From Clostridiales bacterium UBA1446 (GTDB lineage: Bacteria; Bacillota; Clostridia; Oscillospirales; Oscillospiraceae), in contig DCTG01000141.1 in NCBI GenBank assembly GCA_002329245.1, positions 171-16,080 on the forward strand: a stretch of 15,910 nucleotides of DNA, written 5' to 3'. The translations under genes were made by a program, and so were the position numbers. The notes under the pieces were generated by a model that saw only the letters and a list, made by a program, of their open reading frames with translations, did no database searches and was not told the DNA's origin. Of this stretch, positions 1 to 7,269 are shown piece after piece. Numbering within the stretch: position 1 is the first letter of the stretch; each line of letters begins with the position of its first letter.

Positions 1-1404
1 CTCCCCGAAAAGCGCCCAGGTCGTGCTGCCGGTGATCGTAACCTGCGCAAAGCTTCCGACAAGGGCGGGGTCGCCGGACAGGCGGACCAGCCGCCCGCCG
101 GGGGTGCGGGCGTTTAAAACGCCGCTTTGGTCCCCGGCCGTTCCGTCCACAAGAACGCGCAGCGTGCGCCCCACGTAAGCGCGGTGCTTCTCGGCGGAAA
201 TTGTGTTTTGAAGCGCGACCAGTTTGTCGAAGTTTTTCTGCTTTTCCTCGGGAGGCAGCGGGTCCGGGAGTTTTGCGGCGGCCGTGCCGCTGCGCGGAGA
301 GTAAAGAAAGGTAAAGAGGGCGTCAAAGCGCACCTCCTCGAGCACCCGAACCGTGTCCTCAAATTCCTCCGTGGTCTCTCCCGGAAAGCCGACGATCACA
401 TCGGACGTAATCACAAGGTCCGGGATGCGCGCGCGCGCCTCACGGATCAGCTCTAAATACTGCTCCCTTGTGTAGCCACGGTTCATGGCGCGCAAAACCC
501 GGTCGTTTCCGGCCTGAAACGGCAGGTGAAGGTGGGGGGCGACTTTTTCACATTTGGCCATCGTCTCAAAAAGCCGTTTTCCCGCGTCCTTCGGGTGGCT
601 CGTCATGAACCGGATGAGAAAGTCGCCCGGGATTTCGTTCAGCTTCTCCAAAAGGCCGGAAAAATCAATTTCCGTATCCAGTCCCCTGCCGTAGGAGTTT
701 ACATTCTGACCCAAAAGGGTGATGTCCCGGCAGCCGGAACGCACAAGCTCCCGCACTTCCTCCAAGATATGCTCCGGCTCCCGGCTCCGCTCCCGCCCGC
801 GTACAAACGGCACGATGCAGTAGGAGCAGAAATTGTCGCAGCCGTACATGATGGATACCCAGGCCTTCACCTTGGACTGGCGCACGACGGGCAGCCCCTC
901 GGCAATCACGCCGGACTCGTCCCGTTTGTCGAACAAGCGGCTGCGGCGGGTGATCACCCGGTACAAAAGTTCGGGGAAACACCAAAGGGCATGCGGCCCG
1001 AACACGAGGTCCACATGACGGTAGGATTTCTTGATCTTATCCACCACATGAGATTCCTGCATCATGCACCCGCACAGACAGATAATCTGCTCGGGTTTCG
1101 CCCGCTTCCCGTGAACCAGGGCGCCCACATTTCCAAATACCCGCTGCTCGGCGTGTTCCCGCACCGCGCAGGTGTTGATTACGATCAGATCCGCCTCGGC
1201 TTCTTCGCCTGTAAAGCGGTATCCCATCTGCGCCAGCATGCCCCTGATCCGCTCGGAGTCGGCCTCGTTTTGCTGACAGCCGTATGTGTCCACAAAAGCG
1301 GCGGGGGGCGTCGCTCTGTCCCGGGTCATGTCCGCGATTGCCCGGATGAATTCCTGCTGGCGCTCGATCTCCCCGGAAGTCAGCTGTTTTCTGTTGCGTT
1401 CCAA
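1..1404 (-). CDS. miaB: MiaB, tRNA-2-methylthio-N6-dimethylallyladenosine synthase (3' end outside window)
   Basis: Radical-SAM methylthiotransferase that converts i6A37 to ms2i6A37 in tRNAs reading UNN codons. It needs two [4Fe-4S] clusters and SAM. The translation shows the N-terminal UPF0004 domain with its three cluster cysteines ([12 protein letters not shown], Cys43; [10 protein letters not shown], Cys79; CGCMMQES, Cys113). The radical SAM motif follows as [20 protein letters not shown] (Cys189, 193, 196). After it come the TIM-barrel segments [10 protein letters not shown] and [11 protein letters not shown], and a C-terminal TRAM domain ending near TWALFGE at the window edge. The 468 codons visible are close to the usual 440-480, so little is missing. 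The start is TTG at 1402-1404, chosen because GGAGG lies 7 nt upstream and no ATG is available in frame. A consensus sigma-A promoter lies just upstream. In Bacillota miaB often precedes mutS/mutL, which cannot be checked here. Confidence 0.96.
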   Translation of the reverse strand, partial: [468 protein letters not shown]

Positions 1405-1442
1405 TCCAAAACCTCCGGTTATCCCATAATCTTGAATGATTC

Positions 1443-1471
1443 ATTATAGCATTCCCGCAAATGCTTGACAA
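1443..1471 (-). promoter_or_regulatory. sigma-A promoter of miaB
   Basis: Read on the minus strand, TTGTCA (1471-1466) and TATAAT (1448-1443) are separated by 17 nt. Transcription would begin near 1436, giving a leader of about 30 nt before the TTG start at 1404. It is divergent from the promoter at 1526-1555; the two -35 boxes are 54 nt apart. Confidence 0.85.
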
Positions 1472-1525
1472 GCGAATGGGTCCCCTTTCCGCCATAATTT
1501 TATCCGCATTTCCGGCCGGGTTTCA

Positions 1526-1555
1526 TTGACGGAAGCAAAGCCCAAATGCTATAAT
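1526..1555 (+). promoter_or_regulatory. sigma-A promoter of the racemase/ligase operon
   Basis: TTGACG (1526-1531) and a perfect TATAAT (1550-1555) are 18 nt apart. The expected transcription start near 1562 leaves a leader of about 30 nt, too short for a riboswitch. The next clear terminator on this strand is at 7270-7300, so this promoter probably drives all five genes between. No obvious operator palindrome was seen. Confidence 0.85.
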
Positions 1556-1593
1556 GTTTACCTACGGACACAAGCCGATGGGAGCGATGGCCG

Positions 1594-2661
1594 ATGAAAA
1601 CCCTCGTGATAGACAAGCAGTGCCTGAAAGAAAACATCGATATCGTCAAAAAGCGGGCGGAGGGCGTGCCCATTTACGCCGTGCTTACGGGAAACGCCTG
1701 CGGCGCGGGACTCTTGGAAGCGGCGCAACTGCTCCGGGAAGAGGGAATCGTCCGCTTTGCCGTCGCCGAACCGGAGGACGCCGCGGCCCTGCGCGAAGGC
1801 GGCTTTTCGGATGAGGAAATTTTAATGCTCCGCTCCACAACGGACCGCGAGGAGGTGGAGCGGCTCATTGACCTGAACGTGGTCTGCACCATCGGCTCCT
1901 ACGAGTCGGGCCTTGCGCTCAACGGGATTGCGGAAAGCCGCAGCACCATTGCGGAAGCGCATGTCCAGGTGGATACCGGAATGGGATACGGCGGTTTTCT
2001 GGTGACCGACACGGATAAGATCATATCGCTTTACCGGTACCTTCCCAACGTCGCCATTTCGGGAATCTATACGCAGATTCATTCCGGCGGGAAGGAAAAG
2101 CACAACTTGGAGCAGATGGACCGGTTCTTAAACGTGATAAACCTTTTGCGCCGGGAGGGGTTTGAAACGGGAGTCGCCCACGCGGCCGGCTCCGCGGCCC
2201 TGTTTACCAGCCCGACGCTTCGTTTGGACGCGGTGCGCGTCGGCTCCGCTTTTTTCGGCCGCACCCATCTTCCCGTAAAAAGGACGGGGCTGAAGCCCGT
2301 TGCCAGCGCGGAGGTCTCGATCGGTGACGTGCGCTGGGTTCCGAAGGGGCATACCGTCGGCAACGAACTGCTCGTTACCATGAAAAAACCAACTAAGGTC
2401 GCCGTAATCCCGATCGGGTATTATAACGGCATCTGCGCGGGCGTAACCCGGGATCCCGGTTTGTTTGCCGCGCTGCGCCGCTGGCGGGAGGACAGAAGGG
2501 TGACCGTAAAGATCGGCGGCAGCCGGGCAAAAGTCATCGGCCGGGTCGGCATGTTGGAGACCATTGTGGACGTGACGGATATCGACTGCATTCCCGGCGA
2601 CACGGCGGTCTTTTCCATCGACCCGATTTACGCCCGCGGTCTTCGCAGAGTCTATAGATAA
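1594..2661 (+). CDS. Alanine-racemase-fold protein lacking catalytic residues (probable pseudoenzyme)
   Basis: A 355-residue fold-III PLP (alanine racemase, Alr) family protein. The framework is clear: AVLTGNACGAG near residue 30, HVQVDTGMGYGGF, GIYTQIHSGG, HAAGSAAL, DAVRVGSAFFG, VIPIGYYNG and GRVGMLETIVDV. Compared with the Alr consensus (VVKANAYGHG, LKVDTGMGRLG, THF, GATYTA, GRICMDQ), the PLP-binding Lys is Thr32. The lysine that is carbamylated in some Alrs is Gln, the substrate-carboxylate Arg is Tyr, and the catalytic Tyr position carries Val or Leu. The Cys-Met-Asp loop is Gly-Met-Leu. The PLP-contacting Arg of VRxG and the Ser of GSAA remain. A classical racemase reaction is therefore unlikely. 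The ORF is intact, GGGAG lies 9 nt before the ATG, and it is the first gene of the operon, so it is not an obvious pseudogene. A binding or regulatory role is possible; none is established. Confidence 0.85.
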   Translation: MKTLVIDKQCLKENIDIVKKRAEGVPIYAVLTGNACGAGLLEAAQLLREEGIVRFAVAEPEDAAALREGGFSDEEILMLRSTTDREEVERLIDLNVVCTIGSYESGLALNGIAESRSTIAEAHVQVDTGMGYGGFLVTDTDKIISLYRYLPNVAISGIYTQIHSGGKEKHNLEQMDRFLNVINLLRREGFETGVAHAAGSAALFTSPTLRLDAVRVGSAFFGRTHLPVKRTGLKPVASAEVSIGDVRWVPKGHTVGNELLVTMKKPTKVAVIPIGYYNGICAGVTRDPGLFAALRRWREDRRVTVKIGGSRAKVIGRVGMLETIVDVTDIDCIPGDTAVFSIDPIYARGLRRVYR

Positions 2662-2698
2662 GCAAACGCAGGAAACCGGGTTTAAGGAGATTCTTGGA

Positions 2699-2920
2699 AT
2701 GACAAAAACAGGATTTCATGAGACATATTTCTCTGATTTTTTTGCATCCGCCTTTGAGAACGGCTTTTTCGGGAGCAGAGAGCTCCGCCTCAGCCCGCCG
2801 GAGGCGGAGTATATTCGCCTTCATCATCCGGGCGCGCGCCTTTTGACCGCTTCTCCGGACTGCGCGGACGGGAAAACCTGGTTTGAGGTTCAATTCGGAG
2901 GATGCCCGGACAATGAATGA
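2699..2920 (+). CDS. 73-residue protein of unknown function, overlapping the ATP-grasp gene
   Basis: I do not recognise this family. It is judged real because AAGGAG sits 9 nt before the ATG, because it begins 37 nt after the preceding stop, and because its stop overlaps the next start by 8 nt in the ATG-to-TGA manner of coupled genes. The N-terminal third is aromatic-rich (GFHETYFSDFFASAFENGFF). It is followed by a possible helix (LSPPEAEYIRLHHPGA) and a short strand-like segment (KTWFEVQFGG), then the tail CPDNE. Two cysteines (55 and 69) do not form a CxxC zinc site. There is no signal peptide or membrane segment. Given its place between an Alr-like protein and a ligase it may be a small partner or regulator of one of them; this is inference. 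Confidence 0.7.
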   Translation: MTKTGFHETYFSDFFASAFENGFFGSRELRLSPPEAEYIRLHHPGARLLTASPDCADGKTWFEVQFGGCPDNE

Positions 2921-4127
2921 AAGAACGCCCTTTGTTCCCCTTCTCTTCGGAGGCGACATCAACGTATACAGCATGGCCCGCGCCTTCCACGAGGCCTACG
3001 GCGTGAAGGCAACCGTCTTCTCCAAATACAACAGCGGCCCCTGCTGCGACAGCCGGATTTTAGACCTTGTCGTGGCGGGGCCGGAAAACGACCGGGCGGA
3101 GGCGTTTGTCCGGAATGTTCAAACCTTCGCCGCCGCGCATGCGGACAAAAAAGTTATTCTTCTCGGCTGCGGGGACGCCTATGTAAAGCTTGCCGCGGCG
3201 CACCGGGACAAGTATCCCGAAAACGTCGTGGTCCCCTATATCGGCGCGCAGCTCATGGAAAACCTGATGCACAAGGAACGGTTCTACGAACTGTGCGACA
3301 GATACGGCATCGATCATCCCATGACGTTCGTTCACCGCAAAGAGATGGGGCATGCCTTTGCGCTTCCGTTCGGCGCCCCCTATGTCGTCAAGCCTTCGAA
3401 CGCGGTCGCCTATTGGGAGCACCCGTTTCCCATTCAGAACAAGGTCTTTATTGCGAAAAACCGCGCCGAGCTGGAGGATTTTCTTGACCGGGTTTACGCT
3501 TCCGGCTATCCGGACACCATGATCATTCAGGATTTTGTTCCGGGAGACGACACCTCCATGCGCGTGATGACCTGTTACTCCGACCGGAACGGGGCGGTTA
3601 AGCTCATGTGTCTGGGCCACGTGCTGCTCGAGGAGCACAGCCCGCACGGCATCGGCAACCACGCCGTGATTCTCAATGAAATAAACCGCAGCCTTTCCGA
3701 GAAGCTACGCCGGTTCCTCGAGGCAGTGAACTATGTCGGCTTTTCCAATTTCGACATTAAGCTTGATCCCCGGGACGGAAATTTCAAGGTGTTTGAAATC
3801 AACGTGCGTCAGGGCAGAAGCAATTACTACGTCACCGGAGCGGGATACAATCTCGCGCAGTACGTGACGGAGGACTGGGTCTTCGGCAGGGAGCTGCCCT
3901 CCCTCTTAGCCAACCAGGAGCTCTTTTGGCATGTGGTCCCCATGGGTATTGTGAAAAAATATATCCCTTCCAAGCAGCTGCAGGAAAAAATAGGTTCGCT
4001 GATTTCCGCCGGGCAGAGTGTAAACCCGATGTATTATCCCCCGGACATGAGCCTGAAACGCAGGCTCCGCCTGGCCCGCCTCATGCAGCAGTATAGAAAG
4101 CAATACCGGCAGTATATGCCGCGCTGA
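2913..4127 (+). CDS. ATP-grasp carboxylate-amine ligase, D-aspartate ligase-like
   Basis: A 404-residue ATP-grasp enzyme. The N-terminal pre-ATP-grasp segment has FVPLLFGGDINVYSMARAFHEAYG. Nucleotide-binding motifs follow: APYVVKPSNAVAYW (Lys160), the hinge IIQDFVPGDD (about 204-213), then NFDIKLDP (Asp281) and the metal-binding strand FEINVRQGRSNYY (Glu295, Asn297). Size and motif style resemble the D-aspartate ligases (Aslfm type) that join the beta-carboxyl of D-Asp to the side-chain amine of L-Lys in peptidoglycan precursors. The Asp/Glu racemase directly downstream supports a D-amino-acid substrate. The start is ATG at 2913 with GGAGG 11 nt upstream, overlapping the previous stop. A TTG ten codons earlier, at 2883, lacks a good site. 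The substrate is inferred; another D-amino acid or acceptor is possible. Confidence 0.82.
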   Translation: MNERTPFVPLLFGGDINVYSMARAFHEAYGVKATVFSKYNSGPCCDSRILDLVVAGPENDRAEAFVRNVQTFAAAHADKKVILLGCGDAYVKLAAAHRDKYPENVVVPYIGAQLMENLMHKERFYELCDRYGIDHPMTFVHRKEMGHAFALPFGAPYVVKPSNAVAYWEHPFPIQNKVFIAKNRAELEDFLDRVYASGYPDTMIIQDFVPGDDTSMRVMTCYSDRNGAVKLMCLGHVLLEEHSPHGIGNHAVILNEINRSLSEKLRRFLEAVNYVGFSNFDIKLDPRDGNFKVFEINVRQGRSNYYVTGAGYNLAQYVTEDWVFGRELPSLLANQELFWHVVPMGIVKKYIPSKQLQEKIGSLISAGQSVNPMYYPPDMSLKRRLRLARLMQQYRKQYRQYMPR

Positions 4128-4147
4128 AATTTTAACCGGGAGAGTCT

Positions 4148-4867
4148 ATGGAATCTGAAACCAAAAAGACGCTAGGCGTCCTCGGCGGAATGGGCCCGCA
4201 GGCAACCGCCCTTTTTTACCAGCGGGTCATCGCCCGTACCCTTGCAAGCCGGGATCAGGAGCATGTTCCCATGCTGATCCTCAGCCACTGTACGATGCCC
4301 GACCGCACCGAGGCCATCCTTGGCGGACGGGCGGAGGAGCTTTACGCCCTTTTGCGAAAGGACGCTCTCTTCCTCGAGCAAAACGGCGCCGGCGCCCTCG
4401 CCATTCCCTGCAACACCTCCCACTTTTTCGCGGGAAGGCTGCAGGCGGAACTAAAGATTCCGCTCGTAAACATGGTGGAGGAAACCGCGAGGACCGCCGC
4501 CGCCAAGGGGATAACCCGGGCGGGCATCCTTGCCACGGACGGAACCGTAAGAAGCGGACTTTATCAGGCCGCCTTAGCCAAACACGGAATTGAACCGGTA
4601 TTGCCGGGCGAGGAAAACCAGAAGCGGATTATGCACATGATTTACAGCGAAATCAAAAGCGGTCTTCCGGGAAGCACCGCTCTCTTTGAGAAAGCCGACC
4701 GCGAGCTGCGGGGAAACGGGTGCGACGGTGTGATTTTAGCCTGTACCGAGCTCTCCTGCTACCGGATTCAGGCGCAGCTTGACGCCTATTACACCGACGC
4801 GCTGGAAGTGCTGACGGAGCGCTCCATTTTAGCCTGCGGGGGACTTCTGAGGGAAGTGACGCCATGA
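4148..4867 (+). CDS. Aspartate/glutamate racemase family protein (probable aspartate racemase)
   Basis: A 239-residue cofactor-independent racemase. The N-terminal GVLGGMGPQAT is typical of the aspartate racemase branch. Both catalytic cysteines are present, in AIPCNTSHFF (Cys88) and ILACTELSCY (Cys199), and length is normal. The family interconverts L- and D-Asp (or Glu) by a two-base thiol mechanism in the cytosol. GGGAG lies 5 nt upstream of the ATG, 20 nt after the ligase stop, and the gene overlaps the next by ATGA (4864-4867), so translation is probably coupled. Pairing with a D-aspartate-ligase-like gene parallels the ligase plus racD arrangement known from enterococci. This suggests the product is D-Asp for the neighbouring ligase. 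It is distinct in motif style from MurI (glutamate racemase), though Glu cannot be excluded. Confidence 0.88.
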   Translation: MESETKKTLGVLGGMGPQATALFYQRVIARTLASRDQEHVPMLILSHCTMPDRTEAILGGRAEELYALLRKDALFLEQNGAGALAIPCNTSHFFAGRLQAELKIPLVNMVEETARTAAAKGITRAGILATDGTVRSGLYQAALAKHGIEPVLPGEENQKRIMHMIYSEIKSGLPGSTALFEKADRELRGNGCDGVILACTELSCYRIQAQLDAYYTDALEVLTERSILACGGLLREVTP

Positions 4868-7248
4868 GCTTAAGCCTATATCGTTTAGAAGATTACCTTG
4901 CCCTTTTGCAGGAGAATAATCTCCTGACCGAGCAGCATATATGCCCGGGCGCTCTTGCGCGGAGGGTTTCCGCCGTTTCCTGCGATTCCCGCGAAAACCT
5001 CAGGGACGCGATCTTTATCTGCAAGGGCTCCCATTTCCGGGAGGAGTATCTCCGCGACGCCGTCCGGCAGGGCGCCTTCTGCTATGTGAGCGAAAAAAAA
5101 TATGACGTTCCCGCAATTTCCTGCCTTCTTGTTTCGGACGTGCGCCGGGCAATGGCGCTGCTTGCTTCCTTTTTTTACAACGACTCCTGGAAGCGGCTGA
5201 GCCTCATCGGCGTCACCGGCACGAAGGGGAAATCCTCGACGGTATATTTTCTCAAGTATATTTTGGACGACTTTTTGGAGTCTGCCGGGAAGCAGAAAAG
5301 CGGCCTGATTTCCTCCATTGACACCTGGGACGGCGTGGAACGCTTCGAATCCCACCTCACGACGCCGGAGCCGCTCGACCTGCACCGGCATTTTTATCAT
5401 GCCGCCGAAAGCGGCATCGAATATTTCGGGATGGAGGTTTCCAGCCAGGCGCTCAAATATGACCGGGTGCTTGGCGTCCGGTTTCGCGTCGCCTGTTTTC
5501 TCAACATCGGACAGGATCACATCAGCAGCGTGGAGCATCCCGACCCGGAGGATTATTTCCAGTCCAAACTGAAGCTTTTCCGGCAGAGCGAAACCGCCTG
5601 CGTCAATTTGGACAGCGAACGGGCGGACGAGGTTTTGAAAGCCGCCGGGGCCTGCAGCCGGGTTATCACCTTTTCGGCGCGAAACCCAGGCGCGGACGTT
5701 TACGCGCATGATATCCGAAAAAGCGGACAGGACATTCTCTTCCGCGTGCGCACGCCCGACTTCTCCCGGGAATTTCGTCTGACGATGCCGGGACTCTTCA
5801 ACGTGGAAAACGCGCTTTCCGCCATCGCGGTCTGTCTGGCCCTCGGAATTCCCGAGCACAGCATCTACGTCGGCCTTATGAAAGCCCGCGTGCCCGGCCG
5901 CATGGAGGTCTACTCCAACGCAAATAACAAAATCACCGTGATTGTCGATTACGCGCACAACAGGCTCAGCTTCGAGCGGCTTTTTCATTCCGTGCGCGAG
6001 GAATATCCCGACCGTGAGATTGTGACTGTGTTCGGCTGTCCCGGAGGCAAAGCGCAGGAACGGCGCCGGGACCTCGGCGAAGTGGCCGGCCGGTACTCCA
6101 GCCGCGTCATCCTTACGGAAGAAGACCCCGGGGAGGAGAACGCCGAGGACATCTGCCGCGAAATCGCGCGGTATGTGCAGGCGGGCGGCTGCTCCTATTC
6201 CATCCTGCCCGACCGCGGAAAAGCCATCGAGGCCGCCGTCGCCGGCTGCGAGGCGGAAAGCGTGGTTCTGGTTACCGGAAAGGGCGCGGAAACCCGCCAG
6301 AAAAGAGGCCGCGCCTACGTCACCTGCCCCTCCGACGTGGAGTACGCGATGCGCGCCCTGCACCGCTACGACGTGGAGCACCATCTTGACGGCATGGAAA
6401 AAATCCGTTCTCTCATGGACCTTTTACCCATGCTCCGAAGCTATGAAAAAAAGATTATCGTAATCAAATACGGCGGCAGCACCATGGGCCGTTCCGGTGC
6501 AGCCGGCACCATTTTGCAGGATGCGGCCGCCCTGCATATGGCGGGCGCCAAGGTCGTCCTGATGCACGGCGGCGGCAAATCCATCACAGCCTGGCTCGGC
6601 CGTTTGGGTATCGAGTCAAAGTTTGTGGGAGGCTACCGCGTAACGGATCCGGAAACGATGGAAGTGACCGAAATGACCCTTTCCGGACAGATCAACAAAA
6701 GCCTCGCCGCCGAACTGACCCGGCTCGGCGTTCCCGCCGCCGGGATTTCCGGACGCGACGGCGGACTTTTCCGGGCGCAGCCGCTTGAGAACGGCGAAAC
6801 GGATCTCGGCCGGGTGGGCCGCATCGTCTCCGTGAATCCCCATCTCATTCACACGCTCTTAAACGCCGACATCCTCCCCGTCATTTCCCCGGTTGCCGAC
6901 GACGGGAACGGAGGCGCGCTCAACATCAACGCGGACGACGCGGCCTGCGCGGCGGCGGAAGCCCTACACGCGGACAAGCTCGTTTTTCTCACGGACACCA
7001 ACGGAATTTTGGTGGACAGCCGCAATGAAAAGACACGGATTGCCCATATGAACGTCGCCCGCGCCGCCGAATTGGTGGAAAGCGGTTTTGTGGGCGGCGG
7101 GATGATTCCGAAAATCAACAGCTGCATTCACGCCCTGGAAAACGGGGTGGGCAGCGTCGTCATCCTCGACGGCCGGAAGGAACACGGCATCCTGCTCGAG
7201 AGCATCACCATTCCGGGCGGCATAGGAACAACCATCACAAAGGAATAA
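4864..7248 (+). CDS. MurE-type Mur ligase fused to N-acetylglutamate-kinase (ArgB) domain
   Basis: A 794-residue fusion read without interruption. Residues 1-500 form a Mur ligase. It has an N-terminal UDP-binding domain (SCDSRENLRDAIFICKGSHF), the P-loop GVTGTKGKSST (116-126), LTTPEPLDLHR, MEVSSQAL, the carbamyl-lysine motif YFQSKLKLF (Lys235) and DYAHNRLSFE. It ends TGKGAETRQKRG, where MurE normally has GKGHE. The DNPR motif that recognises meso-DAP reads EEDPGEE (419-425), so L-Lys, L-Orn or another amino acid is likelier. Residues 511-794 form an N-acetylglutamate kinase with VIKYGGSTM (Lys535), HGGGK, GYRVTD (Arg592), ISGRDGGL, NINADDA (Asn687, Asp691), TDTNGIL and GGMIPK (Lys750). All catalytic and substrate positions are present, and a leading helix (EKIRSLMDLLPMLRSYEKK) resembles arginine-sensitive NAGKs. 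An internal Met511 (6394) has no properly spaced ribosome site. Confidence 0.92.
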   Translation: MSLSLYRLEDYLALLQENNLLTEQHICPGALARRVSAVSCDSRENLRDAIFICKGSHFREEYLRDAVRQGAFCYVSEKKYDVPAISCLLVSDVRRAMALLASFFYNDSWKRLSLIGVTGTKGKSSTVYFLKYILDDFLESAGKQKSGLISSIDTWDGVERFESHLTTPEPLDLHRHFYHAAESGIEYFGMEVSSQALKYDRVLGVRFRVACFLNIGQDHISSVEHPDPEDYFQSKLKLFRQSETACVNLDSERADEVLKAAGACSRVITFSARNPGADVYAHDIRKSGQDILFRVRTPDFSREFRLTMPGLFNVENALSAIAVCLALGIPEHSIYVGLMKARVPGRMEVYSNANNKITVIVDYAHNRLSFERLFHSVREEYPDREIVTVFGCPGGKAQERRRDLGEVAGRYSSRVILTEEDPGEENAEDICREIARYVQAGGCSYSILPDRGKAIEAAVAGCEAESVVLVTGKGAETRQKRGRAYVTCPSDVEYAMRALHRYDVEHHLDGMEKIRSLMDLLPMLRSYEKKIIVIKYGGSTMGRSGAAGTILQDAAALHMAGAKVVLMHGGGKSITAWLGRLGIESKFVGGYRVTDPETMEVTEMTLSGQINKSLAAELTRLGVPAAGISGRDGGLFRAQPLENGETDLGRVGRIVSVNPHLIHTLLNADILPVISPVADDGNGGALNINADDAACAAAEALHADKLVFLTDTNGILVDSRNEKTRIAHMNVARAAELVESGFVGGGMIPKINSCIHALENGVGSVVILDGRKEHGILLESITIPGGIGTTITKE

Positions 7249-7269
7249 AAAATAAGTATAAAAAAGAGT

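Noticed and set aside
1034..1043. DnaA box / replication origin
   Set aside because: A TTATCCACC-like match lies inside miaB coding sequence; no cluster of DnaA boxes or AT-rich unwinding region occurs beside rpmH or elsewhere in the window.
1594..2661. Calling the Alr-like gene a pseudogene
   Set aside because: No stop or frameshift; promoter, ribosome site, length and the remaining fold motifs are intact. Residue loss at the active site alone is better described as a pseudoenzyme.
2883..2912. Upstream TTG start for the ATP-grasp ligase
   Set aside because: The ATG at 2913 has GGAGG upstream and the family-like sequence FVPLLFGGDINVY starts just after it; the ten extra residues fall within the preceding gene.
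4885..6384. Long open frame antisense to the MurE half (about 500 codons)
   Set aside because: Long antisense frames are expected opposite GC-rich genes. The product has no family resemblance and the plus-strand gene is certain. The same applies to frames opposite htpG (14332-15780) and yidC (11138-12346).
6364..6394. Separate argB gene starting at the internal ATG at 6394
   Set aside because: The only GGAG nearby is about 15 nt upstream, there is no stop between the halves, and the frame is continuous, so a fusion is the simpler reading.
2699..7248. LysW-type amino-group carrier pathway (small protein, ATP-grasp ligase and NAGK-like kinase together)
   Set aside because: The trio resembles the LysW/ArgX/LysZ layout, but the 73-residue protein has no CxxC zinc sites and does not end in the EDWGE-type tail. 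The ATP-grasp enzyme looks like a D-Asp ligase instead of LysX/ArgX. Not supported beyond superficial similarity.
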